DNA from: Psychromarinibacter sediminicola
GTDB taxonomy: Bacteria > Pseudomonadota > Alphaproteobacteria > Rhodobacterales > Rhodobacteraceae
Assembly: GCF_029168335.1 (NCBI RefSeq)
Contig: NZ_JARGYC010000032.1
Location: 1 to 51,266, forward strand
DNA length: 51,266 nt
Direction of reading: 5' to 3'
Shown: positions 8,496-18,030 of the stretch, one piece after another
How positions within the stretch are numbered: the stretch's first letter is position 1
Layout of the letters: each line of letters begins with the position of its first letter
Notes under the pieces: generated by a model
What the model was told of the DNA's origin: nothing
Database searches by the model: none
What the model saw: only the letters and a program-made list of their open reading frames with translations
Program-made: the position numbers and the translations under genes

Positions 8496-9551
8496 CTACG
8501 GCGCCAGCTCCGCGACCGAGACCTGCCGCGCCTCGGCGGCGGACCGGCGGATCGCCTCGACCACCGTCATCGTGCCCAGCCCGTCCGCCGCGCTGTTCAG
8601 CGGCTCCGCCTCGCCGCGCGCCACCGCGCCGAAATGCGCCAGCTGCGCGACATAGGCGTCGCCGGGCGTGTGGGGCAGGGCGGTTCGCCGCATCTCGACG
8701 GTCCAGTCCGGCGGGCCCGGATGGCGCCAGAGCGACAGGTCCGGCAGGCTCAGCGCGGCCTTCGTGCCCGCATAGGCATGGGCGATGGTGTCATGCGCCG
8801 GAAACCGCGCGAGGTTCTCGCCCGCCGTCACGTCCCAGGCCCAGGGGCCGGCGGCCGCATCGGTCTGGGTGATGGTGGCGAGGCCCCCGCGCTCGAAGCT
8901 CAGGATGGCCGCCGCCGTGTCCTCGACCGGCAGGTCGCGTTGCGCGTTGGAGGTCACGGCCGTGACCTGCGCGACGGGTCCGAAGAAGTGCCGCAGCAGG
9001 TCGATCTCGTGCGTCGTGTTGATCAGAAGCGGCCCGCCCTGTCCCGCCACGACGCGCCAGGCGGCGAAATAGGGCGCGGGCTTGGTCAGCACGCTCATCA
9101 CCGTGGCCGTCACCAGCTCCCCGATCTCGCCCGCCTCGATGGCGGCCTTCGCCGCCTTGATGATCGGGTTGTGCCGCCGGTGATGGCCCACCAGCACCGG
9201 CACGCCGGTGCGCTCCACCGCGGCGACCAGCTCCGCGCCCTCGGCCAGCGACGCGGTCACCGGCTTTTCCATCAGCACCGGCAGCCCGGCGGCCAGAAGC
9301 TCCAGCCCCAGCGGCAGATGCGCGTCGTTCGGCGCGGCCACCACGACCGCGTCCGCGACCCGCGCCGCGATCAGGTCGGCGGCCTCGGCGAAGAACGGGA
9401 CGCCCCGGGCATCCGCCAGCGCCTTCGCCGCCGGATCGGGGTCGGCGATGGCCGACAGCGCCATCCCCTCGACCCGCCCCAGCGTCTCGATATGCGTGCG
9501 CCCGATGATGCCCGCGCCGATCACGGCGATCCTGAGGTCGGCCACGGCCAC
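8496..9551 (-). CDS. Gfo/Idh/MocA-family NAD(P)-dependent oxidoreductase
   Basis: A 351-residue protein of the glucose-fructose oxidoreductase / inositol dehydrogenase family. It has an N-terminal Rossmann fold (IAVIGAGIIGRTH, residues 8-20), the family signature LMEKPVTAS around residue 95, and a C-terminal alpha/beta domain with INTTHEIDLLRHFFGP, where His is the usual catalytic residue. It probably oxidises a hydroxyl of a sugar, cyclitol or related polyol; the substrate cannot be read from sequence. The GTG at 9551 is favoured by GGAAGGGAAGGAG directly upstream. It lies 63 bases downstream of a RidA gene on the same strand and is probably co-transcribed with it. Confidence 0.85.
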   Translation of the reverse strand: MAVADLRIAVIGAGIIGRTHIETLGRVEGMALSAIADPDPAAKALADARGVPFFAEAADLIAARVADAVVVAAPNDAHLPLGLELLAAGLPVLMEKPVTASLAEGAELVAAVERTGVPVLVGHHRRHNPIIKAAKAAIEAGEIGELVTATVMSVLTKPAPYFAAWRVVAGQGGPLLINTTHEIDLLRHFFGPVAQVTAVTSNAQRDLPVEDTAAAILSFERGGLATITQTDAAAGPWAWDVTAGENLARFPAHDTIAHAYAGTKAALSLPDLSLWRHPGPPDWTVEMRRTALPHTPGDAYVAQLAHFGAVARGEAEPLNSAADGLGTMTVVEAIRRSAAEARQVSVAELAP

Positions 9552-9614
9552 GCTCCTTCCCTTCCCCCCGAAACGATCGGTCCGGCCCCGCCGCCAAGAA
9601 TGCGACGGCCGGCC

Positions 9615-10001
9615 TTACCCTTGCGGCTTGTACGCCACCGCCTCGATCTCGACGAGGATGTTGGCCATCAGCCGGCTCTCGCAGGTCGTGCGCGCCGGGA
9701 ATCCGTTCTGGAAGTAGCTGCCGTAGACCGCGTTGAACTTCGCGAAGTCGCGCGCGTCCGCGAGCCAGACGGTCGTCTTGCACACGTCGTCCAGCGTGCA
9801 GCCGGCCAGCTCCAGCGCCGCCTTCAGGTTGGCCATTACCTGCTCGGTCTGCCCGGCGATCTCGTGGCCCACGACGCGGCCGTCGGCGCCGAAGGGCACC
9901 TGGCCCGAGACCCAGACATAGTCGCCCGTGCGCACCGCCGGGCTCAGCGGCGGGGTGCCCGTGGCGCCGGGATGGGTGAAATGCTCGATGACCTTGGACA
10001 T
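9615..10001 (-). CDS. RidA (YjgF/YER057c/UK114) family enamine/imine deaminase
   Basis: A 128-residue RidA-type protein, normal length for this trimeric family. RidA proteins hydrolyse reactive enamine/imine intermediates such as 2-aminoacrylate released by PLP-dependent dehydratases. The key arginine is present (Arg104 in FPARTT, aligning with Arg105 of the E. coli enzyme), as is Glu120 in LVEIEAVA. It heads a minus-strand unit with the Gfo/Idh gene and is divergent from a unit encoding a D-serine dehydratase/D-threonine aldolase-like PLP enzyme. That gives it a plausible source of enamine substrate, although this link is an inference. Confidence 0.85.
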   Translation of the reverse strand: MSKVIEHFTHPGATGTPPLSPAVRTGDYVWVSGQVPFGADGRVVGHEIAGQTEQVMANLKAALELAGCTLDDVCKTTVWLADARDFAKFNAVYGSYFQNGFPARTTCESRLMANILVEIEAVAYKPQG

Positions 10002-10057
10002 GGGGATGCTCCGGCTGGGCCGGACGTGCCGGCGGTGGGTGACATGATCGCCGCGAA

Positions 10058-10086
10058 CGGTAGGGGGCGGCCGGCGATTTCGTCAA
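10058..10086 (-). promoter_or_regulatory. Candidate promoter of the RidA-oxidoreductase unit
   Basis: On the minus strand TTGACG (10086-10081) and CTACCG (10063-10058) are separated by 17 bases and lie about 60 bases upstream of the RidA start. The -10 is weak, so this is only a candidate. Confidence 0.3.
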
Positions 10087-10176
10087 GCCGTTGCGGCATT
10101 TGCGCTTCGCCGGGCGGATGGCTAGCATCGGCGGGAGGACATTCGGTCAAGGGGTCGGGGGGCCAGGGGGATCGGC

Positions 10177-11352
10177 ATGACACAGGCAGCGCCCTATCGC
10201 GCGCTCTACGCATATACTTGGGATCTGGCGGAGGAGGATCCGGCCGCGCTGACCGCGCGGATGGACCGGCTGGGCCTCGACACCCTCGCCATCGCCGCCT
10301 CCTACCACGCGGGCAAGTTCATCCGGCCGCACGGCAAGGCCGGCAGGGTCTACTTCCCCGAGGACGGCGTCGCCCATTGCCGCGTGACCCCCGAGAGATA
10401 CGGCGCGATCCGGCCGCAGATCGGCGCGCTGGCGGCCGAGACGGACGTGCTGGGCACGTTCTGCGCGCAGGACGCCGTCGCCGTCTCCGCCTGGGTCGTG
10501 CTTTTGCACAACAGCCGCCTCGGCGCCCTGCACCCCGGCGCGGTCACCCGCAACGCCTTCGGCGACCCGCTGCACTACAGCCTCTGCCCGTCCTGTCCGG
10601 AGGTGCGCGATTACGCGGTCACGCTCTGCGCCGACATCGCCGAGCGCTACCCGGTGCGCGGCCTGACCCTGGAGACCCCCGGCTGGCTGCCCTACGCGCA
10701 CGGCTATCACCACGAATTCGCGCTGATCGGCTCGTCCCCGCGGCTCGAATTCTATCTCGGCCTGTGCTTCTGCGACCATTGCCGGCAGGGCGCTCGCGCC
10801 GCCGGGATCGACGCCGACGCGCTGCAGGCGCGGGTGCGCGGCCGCGTGGACACCGCGCTGGCGGCCGCCGACGAGCCGGACCCGGCCGCCGACCGGCGAT
10901 GGCTCGAATCCGAACTGGTGCGCGATGCGGAACTCGCCGCCTACCTGCGCTGGCGTTGCACCGTCGTCACCTCGCTGGTCGCCGCCATCCGCGACGGCCT
11001 GCGCCGGGACGCCACGCTGCACGTGATCCCGTCGGTCAACCAGCCGCTGGCGCTGGCCTGGATCGAGGGCAGCGACCTTGCGGCGCTCGACGCCGCCTGC
11101 GACGGGCTGGAGGTCTGTTTCTACAGCGACGCAGCGCTCTACGACCACGCCCGCGTGGCCGAGCAGATCGGCCGCCCCGACATGCGCGCCGTCCTGCGCC
11201 CGACGTCGCCCGAACACCGGACCGAGGCCTCCTTCGCCGGCACCGTCGCGGGCTTCGCGGCGGCGGGCGTGCGGGAGTTCGGGTTCTACAACCACGGCCA
11301 CATGCGGCAATCCGGGCTGGACCGGATCGGCCGCGCGCTGGCGGCGATCTGA
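10177..11352 (+). CDS. TIM-barrel glycoside-hydrolase-like protein of unknown function
   Basis: A 391-residue soluble protein without signal peptide. Features LCPSCPEVRDY (Cys137, Cys140), RGLTLETPGWLPY and CFCDHC (Cys197, Cys199, Cys202) recall uncharacterised family-10-like or GHL-type hypothetical glycosyl hydrolases, in which a CPS.PEVR segment is followed by CFC..C. The two cysteine groups could hold a structural metal. It starts a three-gene plus-strand unit with an SDR and a PLP enzyme (10 and 3 bases apart), so its substrate is probably a small polyol, sugar or amino-sugar derivative. No catalytic residue can be named with confidence. The start at ATG 10177 follows GGGGGAT. Confidence 0.55.
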   Translation: MTQAAPYRALYAYTWDLAEEDPAALTARMDRLGLDTLAIAASYHAGKFIRPHGKAGRVYFPEDGVAHCRVTPERYGAIRPQIGALAAETDVLGTFCAQDAVAVSAWVVLLHNSRLGALHPGAVTRNAFGDPLHYSLCPSCPEVRDYAVTLCADIAERYPVRGLTLETPGWLPYAHGYHHEFALIGSSPRLEFYLGLCFCDHCRQGARAAGIDADALQARVRGRVDTALAAADEPDPAADRRWLESELVRDAELAAYLRWRCTVVTSLVAAIRDGLRRDATLHVIPSVNQPLALAWIEGSDLAALDAACDGLEVCFYSDAALYDHARVAEQIGRPDMRAVLRPTSPEHRTEASFAGTVAGFAAAGVREFGFYNHGHMRQSGLDRIGRALAAI

Positions 11353-11362
11353 GGAGACGCGC

Positions 11363-12154
11363 GTGACGCGACTGGAGAACAAGGTGGCGCTGGTGACCGG
11401 CGCTTTGGGCGGGATCGGCACGGCGGTCGTCCGCGAGTTCCTCGCCGACGGGGCGAAGGTGATCCTGATGGACCTGGACGCCGACGCCGTGCAGGCGGCG
11501 GTCGAGGCCCGCCGCGCCGAGGGCCACGCGGTGGCCGGGGCGGCGGCCGACCTGCGCGACTTCGACGCCGCCAAGGCGGCGGTGGACCGGGCCGCGGCAG
11601 AGCTCGGCCCGGTCGACATCGTCGTCGCCAACGCCTTCACCGGCGGCCCCAGCACCACGCTGGACAAGACCACGCCGGGCGCCTTCCGCGAGGAGCTGGC
11701 CGACAATGCCTGCGTCGCCTTCAACGCCGTCGCCGCCGTGGTCGACGGGATGAAGGCCCGGGGCGGCGGGGCCATCGTGGTGGTCGGCTCGGTCAACGGC
11801 CTCGCCACCTTCGGCCAGCCCGGCTACAGCGCCGCCAAGGCCGCGCTGATCAGCTACACCCGCACGATGGCCACCGAATACGGCCCGCACAACATCCGCG
11901 CCAACATCGTCTGCCCCGGCACCGTGCGCACGCCGGCCTGGGACGAGCGCATTGCGAAAAAGCCCGACGTGCTGGACGGCCTGACCAAGTGGTATCCGCT
12001 GGGCCGCGTCGCCCGGCCGGAGGACATCGCCAGACCGATCGCCTTCCTCGCCTCGGACGCCGCCGCCTTCATCTCCGGCGCCGTGCTGCCGGTCGATGGC
12101 GGGCTGATGGCCGGAAACCACAGGATGGCCCGCGAACTCACGGTGGAGGACTGA
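11363..12154 (+). CDS. Short-chain dehydrogenase/reductase
   Basis: A 263-residue classical SDR. It has TGALGGIG at about 13-20 for NAD(P), an acidic residue in ILMDLDAD that favours NAD, the active-site YSAAK, and a C-terminal FLASDAAAFISG...VDGG. The usual NNAG structural motif is replaced by VANAFTGG, which is unusual. The GTG start at 11363 has GAGGAG 7 bases upstream and follows the previous stop by 10 bases. It probably oxidises a hydroxy compound produced or used by the adjacent glycosidase-like and PLP enzymes; the substrate is unknown. Confidence 0.85.
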   Translation: MTRLENKVALVTGALGGIGTAVVREFLADGAKVILMDLDADAVQAAVEARRAEGHAVAGAAADLRDFDAAKAAVDRAAAELGPVDIVVANAFTGGPSTTLDKTTPGAFREELADNACVAFNAVAAVVDGMKARGGGAIVVVGSVNGLATFGQPGYSAAKAALISYTRTMATEYGPHNIRANIVCPGTVRTPAWDERIAKKPDVLDGLTKWYPLGRVARPEDIARPIAFLASDAAAFISGAVLPVDGGLMAGNHRMARELTVED

Positions 12155-12157
12155 CAC

Positions 12158-13207
12158 GTGGCAACGCTGGAAACCCCGATCCCGGTCGTCGACCTCGCGC
12201 GGGTCGAGGCCAACCTGCGGCGGATGCAGGACTATTGCGACGCCCACGGGCTGAAGCTGCGCCCGCATATCAAGACCCACAAGATCGTGGAGCTGGCCAG
12301 GCGGCAAATGGCGCTGGGTGCGGTGGGGCTGACCTGCCAGAAGCTGACCGAGGCCGAGGTGATGCTGGAGAGGGGCTGTGACGACATCCTGATCTCCTAC
12401 CCGATGATCGGCGCCGAGAAGGCCCGCCGCCTGGCCGCCCTCGCGCCGCGGGCCCGCATCACCGTCGCCGCCGACAGCCCGCTTGCGGTGGAGACCGCCG
12501 CGGCGGCCGCCCGCGAGGCCGGCACCGCGATCGGCGTGCTGGTGGAATTCGACAGCGGCATGGGCCGCACCGGCGTGACCACGCCCGAGGCGGCCGCCGC
12601 GCTGGCCCGCCAGGTCGCCGACACCGAGGGCCTGCGCCTGGCCGGTGTCATGACCTACCCGACGACAGAGGCGACCGTGACCTTCGTCGCCGCGCTTCGC
12701 CCGCTGCTGGAGGCCGACGGTCTGGACATCCCCACGGTGTCGGGCGGCGGCACCCCCGGCGCCTTCCGCTCGCACGAGTTGGGCGTCGCCGACGAGCTGC
12801 GCGTCGGCACCTACATCTACAACGACCGCAACACGGTGATCTCGGGGGCCTGCACCCTGGACGACTGCGCGCTGCACGTCCTGGCCACGGTGATCAGCAC
12901 GCCGCAGCCCGGCCATTTCATCCTGGACTGCGGCAGCAAGACCCTGACCAGCGACCTGTCGGGCGAGGGGCATCCGGGCTACGGGCTGCTGATCGACTAC
13001 CCGGACGCGGTGATCGAGAAGCTGACCGAGGAGCACGGCATCGTTCGCACCGACCCGGCCGGCCCCGCGCCGATGCTGGGCGAGAAGGTGTGGATCCTGC
13101 CCAACCACGTCTGCCCGGTCAGCAACCTGCACGACCGCGTTGTCGTCCGTCATTCCGACGGCCGGACGGAGGACTGGGAGGTCTCCGCCCGGGGCTGCAC
13201 GCGGTAG
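12158..13207 (+). CDS. D-threonine aldolase / D-serine dehydratase-like PLP enzyme
   Basis: A 349-residue fold-type III (alanine-racemase-like) PLP protein. The cofactor lysine is Lys39 in RPHIKTHK. The C-terminal beta domain carries the metal-binding pair in PNHVCPV (His, Cys), as in eukaryote-type D-serine dehydratase and metal-activated D-threonine aldolase. VSGGGTPG and RVGTYIYND are also conserved. It either cleaves D-beta-hydroxy amino acids to glycine plus an aldehyde or dehydrates them; sequence alone does not decide which. The GTG start at 12158 is 3 bases after the SDR stop with GGTGGAGGA in the SDR end as ribosome site. If a dehydratase, the nearby RidA would act on its product. 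Confidence 0.82.
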   Translation: MATLETPIPVVDLARVEANLRRMQDYCDAHGLKLRPHIKTHKIVELARRQMALGAVGLTCQKLTEAEVMLERGCDDILISYPMIGAEKARRLAALAPRARITVAADSPLAVETAAAAAREAGTAIGVLVEFDSGMGRTGVTTPEAAAALARQVADTEGLRLAGVMTYPTTEATVTFVAALRPLLEADGLDIPTVSGGGTPGAFRSHELGVADELRVGTYIYNDRNTVISGACTLDDCALHVLATVISTPQPGHFILDCGSKTLTSDLSGEGHPGYGLLIDYPDAVIEKLTEEHGIVRTDPAGPAPMLGEKVWILPNHVCPVSNLHDRVVVRHSDGRTEDWEVSARGCTR

Positions 13208-13301
13208 CGGGGCATCAGTGTTCGGGGCTCTCTGACAGGCCGCGGCTTAAGGCCGGGTGGCGCAGAGACCAGCATCGCAACTCGAATGCGACTGCGTCAT
13301 G

Positions 13302-13324
13302 CAGCGTGGCGGACGCCCACGCTG
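13302..13324 (+). terminator. Possible terminator after the PLP-enzyme operon
   Basis: A perfect 8-bp stem (CAGCGTGG / CCACGCTG) with a 7-base loop lies about 95 bases past the stop, between two convergent operons. The trailing sequence (TTAGCGG) lacks a proper U run, so it may act weakly or need Rho. Confidence 0.4.
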
Positions 13325-13394
13325 TTAGCGGTAACTATAAAACTATCAAGTACTTGACCCCGTGTCCAACCTCGGACGCTTGGCCATCCGCCTC

Positions 13395-14996
13395 TCACCC
13401 GGGCTGGTAGGCGAACCTCGAAAACCGCGCCTCGCGCCCCAGCCCGGTGATGTCGAAGCAGATCATCCCCACGAAGGCCCCGGTGAAGGATCCGTGCTCG
13501 CCCCGCCCGCCCTCGTCCGAGATCACCGCCGCGTCCAGCTCGGGCCCCAGCGGCCGCCAGTCTCCGCCCTGCCGCCACAGGAAGCGCTGCGTGGCGCGAT
13601 CCACCTCCACCCGCAGCTCCACCGGCCCGCCGGCCACCGGCACCGGATCGCCCACCATCTCGACCCCGCCATCCGGATAGTCCCCGGCGCAGGACATCAG
13701 CACCAGCGACCGCCCCGCATCCGGGTCGTGGGTCACCAGGGCGGCGTGGAACTTGTACCGGTTGTAATAGGTCGTGAGGCCGGCATTCTGCTGGTAGGTC
13801 TCCGGCTCGAACGCCACCACCGTTGTCTCGGCGGCATAGGCGAAATGCTCCTGCCGCCGCGCGACCAGCGCCTGCTCGAACCAGCTTCCGGGACTCTCCC
13901 GCCCGATCAGCGTGAGCGCCCCGTCGCCCAGCCGGAAGATGCGGTCCGGCTCGGGCGTGCGCAGCCACTGGAACTCGGCTGGCAACACGTCGCCGGAAAA
14001 GTCGGTTTCGCACGGTTGCGGCGCCTCCGGCTCCGCCGCCACAAGGCCCGGCACTTCAACCCGCGGCAGCGTCCCGCCGTCCTCCAGCCACAGCCACCCG
14101 TCGCGCCAGACCACCCGCTCGATCCCGGTCTCCCGGCCCAGCGGGCAATACCGCCCGGTCCCGTCCGCCCCGGCAATGGGCCGGCCCATCAGGAAGCTGT
14201 GATAGCCCTGACCGTCCGGCGTCTCGACATACTGCCCGTGCCCCGCCCGCTGGATCGGATGATCCGGCGCATGGCTGGCGTCGATCAGGTGCTTTTCGGG
14301 ATGCGTCTCGTACGGCCCCCAGATGTCGCGGCTGCGCGCCATGGTCACGGCGTGGTCGTAGCCCGTGCCGCCCTCGGCCGCGGTCAGATAGTACCAGCCG
14401 TCGCGCTTGAAGATATGCGGACCCTCGGTCAGCCCCCGGTCGGTCCCGTCGTAGATCTTGCGGCACGGCCCGGTCAGCCCCGCCTCCGGCGACCATTCCT
14501 GCAACAGGATGCCGTCGAAGCTTGCATGCGCCGGGTTCCCGCCGGTGCCGCGGCCGCGGTGGTTCCATTGCAGCACGACGAAGTATTTCCGCCCGTCGTC
14601 GTCATGGAACAGCGACGGGTCGAAGCCGGTGTTCTTCACGAACCACGGATCCGACCAGTCCCCGTCGATGGTCTCGCAGGTGGTGATGTAGTTCGGCGCG
14701 TCCTTGAACGAGCCGTCATAGCGCTTCACGTCGGTGTAGACGAGCCAGAACCGCCCGTCCGCGTGGCTGAGGCACGGCGCCCAGATGCCGCAGCTGTCGG
14801 GATTGCCGCGCATGTCGAGAAGCGCGGGCCCGTTCAGGGGCCGGGCGACGAGACGCCAGGTCGCCAGGTCGCGCGAGTGGTGGATCTGCACGCCCGGGTA
14901 CCACTCGAAGGTGGAGGTGGCGATGTAATAATCCCCGCCCACCCGGCAGATCGACGGATCGGGGTTGAAGCCGGGCAGGACGGGGTTCTGGATCAC
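13395..14996 (-). CDS. xynB: Glycoside hydrolase family 43 beta-xylosidase (subfamily 11 type)
   Basis: A 533-residue cytoplasmic enzyme (no signal peptide). The N-terminal five-bladed propeller contains the general base Asp13 in GFNPDPSICR, the pKa-modulating Asp in NTGFDPSLFHDDDGRKY, and the general acid Glu in LTEGPHIFK. The C-terminal beta-sandwich (about 330-533) is typical of XynB-type xylan 1,4-beta-xylosidases that release xylose from xylo-oligosaccharides. The GTG start at 14996 has GGAGG about 9 bases upstream. It is the last gene of the LacI-controlled transporter operon and gives the best clue to that operon's substrate. Some relatives also act on arabinofuranosides. Confidence 0.88.
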   Translation of the reverse strand: MIQNPVLPGFNPDPSICRVGGDYYIATSTFEWYPGVQIHHSRDLATWRLVARPLNGPALLDMRGNPDSCGIWAPCLSHADGRFWLVYTDVKRYDGSFKDAPNYITTCETIDGDWSDPWFVKNTGFDPSLFHDDDGRKYFVVLQWNHRGRGTGGNPAHASFDGILLQEWSPEAGLTGPCRKIYDGTDRGLTEGPHIFKRDGWYYLTAAEGGTGYDHAVTMARSRDIWGPYETHPEKHLIDASHAPDHPIQRAGHGQYVETPDGQGYHSFLMGRPIAGADGTGRYCPLGRETGIERVVWRDGWLWLEDGGTLPRVEVPGLVAAEPEAPQPCETDFSGDVLPAEFQWLRTPEPDRIFRLGDGALTLIGRESPGSWFEQALVARRQEHFAYAAETTVVAFEPETYQQNAGLTTYYNRYKFHAALVTHDPDAGRSLVLMSCAGDYPDGGVEMVGDPVPVAGGPVELRVEVDRATQRFLWRQGGDWRPLGPELDAAVISDEGGRGEHGSFTGAFVGMICFDITGLGREARFSRFAYQPG

Positions 14997-15027
14997 GCGC
15001 TCTGCCTCCGGTCGGAGGGCCGCGCGC

Positions 15028-16077
<1,050 letters not shown>

Positions 16078-17214
16078 TCAGTCCTCCATCAGCGTTGCAG
16101 CATCGGCAGGCGAGAGCGCCGCCGGCCGCGCGCACGTGGTCGACAGAGTGACCCAGGTCCCGGTCTCGCCCGCCTTCAGGATCGCATCCATCACGTCCAC
16201 GACGTGAAGTGCAAGCTCCAGAGCGCAGCGATGCGGCCGACCGTCCACGATGGCCTGCGCCATGTCGGCCAGCCCCGCGGTGCGGTAGTTGGCCAGCGGC
16301 CCCAGCTTCGGGTGCTCCTGGTTCGGGCGGCCGAACGGGTGGTCCCAGGCCGCCAGCGGCGCGATCTGTCCGTCGCGGCCGGCATGGTCGACCTGGCCGC
16401 CGAAGAAGTTCGGGTCCGGCACGAAGAGCGAGCCCTCGAGCCCGTAGAGCTCCATGTTCCCGTGCCGGTGCGCCCAGACGTCCCAGCTGGCCGAGAAGGT
16501 GATCGTCGCGCCGTTTTCGAACTCCAGCAGCGCGTGGATGTTCGTGGGCGTGCGCACCGGGATTTCCTCGCCCTGCCGCGGGCCCTCGGTCCGGATCGTG
16601 CGGGTCGGCGTGGCCGACGTGGTCAGCGAGGCCACCCGCTTCACCGGCCCGATCAGCTGGACCAGGTTGGTGATGTAATAGGGTCCGAGGTCGAAGATCG
16701 GCCCGGCGCCCGGCAGGAAGAAGAAGTCGGGGTTGGGGTGCCAGTGCTCCATCCCGTGGCTCATCACGTGGCAGCTGCCGGCCACCACGTCGCCGATCAG
16801 CCCCTCGTCGATCCGCGCCCGCGCCAGCTGATGCGCGCCGCCCATCCAGGTGTCCGGCGCCGAGCCGACGCGCAGCCCCTTCGCCTCGGCCAGGCTGCGC
16901 AGCTCCTCGCCCTCGGCCGTCGACAGCGCGAAGGGCTTTTCCGAGTAGACGTGCTTGCCCGCCTCCAGCGCCTGCTTCGACACCGGGACATGCGCCTCGG
17001 GGATGGTCAGGTTGACGACGGCGTCCACGTCCGAGGCCATCATGTCCTCGACGCTCAGCGCCTTGACGCCGTACTCCTCCGCCCGTTCGGCGGCGGCGTC
17101 CGGGTCGATGTCGGCCACCGCCGTGACCTGCAGCGCCGGGAACAGCGGCGCCAGGCGCAGGTAGGCGGCCGAGATGTTGCCGCAGCCGACGATGCCGACA
17201 TTCAGCTTGTCCAT
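16078..17214 (-). CDS. Gfo/Idh/MocA-family oxidoreductase of the sugar operon
   Basis: A 378-residue sugar dehydrogenase-like protein. The Rossmann motif is VGIVGCGNISAAY (residues 6-18), followed by the signature VYSEKPFALS and a C-terminal domain with GPIFDLGPYYITNLVQLIGP. The last segment is the DLGPYY variant without the usual histidine, seen in a subgroup of the family. It probably oxidises or epimerises a pyranose at C3 or another hydroxyl, acting with the neighbouring isomerase on imported glycosides. It is only distantly similar to the other Gfo/Idh protein of this window at 8496-9551, so it is not a recent duplicate. Confidence 0.85.
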   Translation of the reverse strand: MDKLNVGIVGCGNISAAYLRLAPLFPALQVTAVADIDPDAAAERAEEYGVKALSVEDMMASDVDAVVNLTIPEAHVPVSKQALEAGKHVYSEKPFALSTAEGEELRSLAEAKGLRVGSAPDTWMGGAHQLARARIDEGLIGDVVAGSCHVMSHGMEHWHPNPDFFFLPGAGPIFDLGPYYITNLVQLIGPVKRVASLTTSATPTRTIRTEGPRQGEEIPVRTPTNIHALLEFENGATITFSASWDVWAHRHGNMELYGLEGSLFVPDPNFFGGQVDHAGRDGQIAPLAAWDHPFGRPNQEHPKLGPLANYRTAGLADMAQAIVDGRPHRCALELALHVVDVMDAILKAGETGTWVTLSTTCARPAALSPADAATLMED

Positions 17215-17226
17215 GCCTGCGCCTCC

Positions 17227-17973
17227 TTACCAGGATTTCGCGGTGGCGATGGAGCGCCGGGCGAAGCGCGTGTCGTCGCTGGGCTTGTCATGCTCCATGA
17301 CGCGATAGGCGACGTCGGTCTTCTCCAGCGCCGCGTTGATCGCCGGCCAGTCCATGACGCCGTGGCCCACATCGGCCCAGCCGTCCTCGTCTTCGTTCTC
17401 GCCCGCGGGCGCGATGTCCTTGATATGGACCGACAGGATGCGGTCGGCATAGCGGTCGATCCACGCCACCGGGTCCTCGCCCGCGCGGTGCACCCAGGCG
17501 AGGTCCAGCTCCAGCAGCAGTTCGGGCGCCGCGGCGGTCATCGCCTCGATCGGGCGGGTGCCATCGGCCAGCGGCCGGAACTCGAAGTCGTGGTTGTGCC
17601 AGCCGAACTTCAGCCCCGCATCGGTCACCGGCTTGCCCGCCGCGACCAGCCGGCGGCCGAAATCGGCGTATCCGGCGGCGTCCTCCGGCCGCTGGTCGGG
17701 CATGAGGAAGGGCACGAAGACCGCCTCGAAGCCCAGCGTCCGCGCCAGCAGCAGCACGCGGTCGGGGTCGCTTTCCAGCATGTCCAGGCCGATATGCCCG
17801 GTGGGCATCGTCAGCCCGTTTTCCTGCAATCCGCCCGACAGGGCGTCGGGGTCGTCGTAGACGCCGCCGAAGCCCTCGACCTGGGCATAGCCGGCTTCGG
17901 CCAGCATCCGCAGCGTGTCGGACAGCGGCGGGAAATTACGCGAGCTGTAGAGCTGATAGGAGAAATCCATCAT
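17227..17973 (-). CDS. Sugar phosphate isomerase/epimerase (xylose-isomerase-like TIM barrel)
   Basis: A 248-residue protein of the AP-endonuclease-2 / xylose-isomerase-like superfamily. Likely metal ligands and active-site segments are FGWHNHDFEF, LLELDLAWVHRAG, LSVHIKDI and RVMEHDKP. Relatives act as hydroxypyruvate isomerases, tagatose epimerases or inosose/3-keto-glycoside enzymes, often paired with Gfo/Idh oxidoreductases as here (12 bases apart). Two ATG codons in tandem (17973 and 17970) are possible starts. The exact substrate is not deducible; in this operon a keto-sugar from a xylo- or gluco-oligosaccharide is likely. Confidence 0.78.
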   Translation of the reverse strand: MMDFSYQLYSSRNFPPLSDTLRMLAEAGYAQVEGFGGVYDDPDALSGGLQENGLTMPTGHIGLDMLESDPDRVLLLARTLGFEAVFVPFLMPDQRPEDAAGYADFGRRLVAAGKPVTDAGLKFGWHNHDFEFRPLADGTRPIEAMTAAAPELLLELDLAWVHRAGEDPVAWIDRYADRILSVHIKDIAPAGENEDEDGWADVGHGVMDWPAINAALEKTDVAYRVMEHDKPSDDTRFARRSIATAKSW

Positions 17974-18030
17974 TCCATCCGTTTTTTTGCGGGCGTTGCG
18001 GCCCGGCGTTTCAGTTTTCCGGGAATCGCG

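Noticed and set aside
13208-13394. A tRNA-like or attachment-site sequence between convergent operons
   Set aside because: No cloverleaf or TpsiC-loop motif could be folded; only a hairpin is visible.
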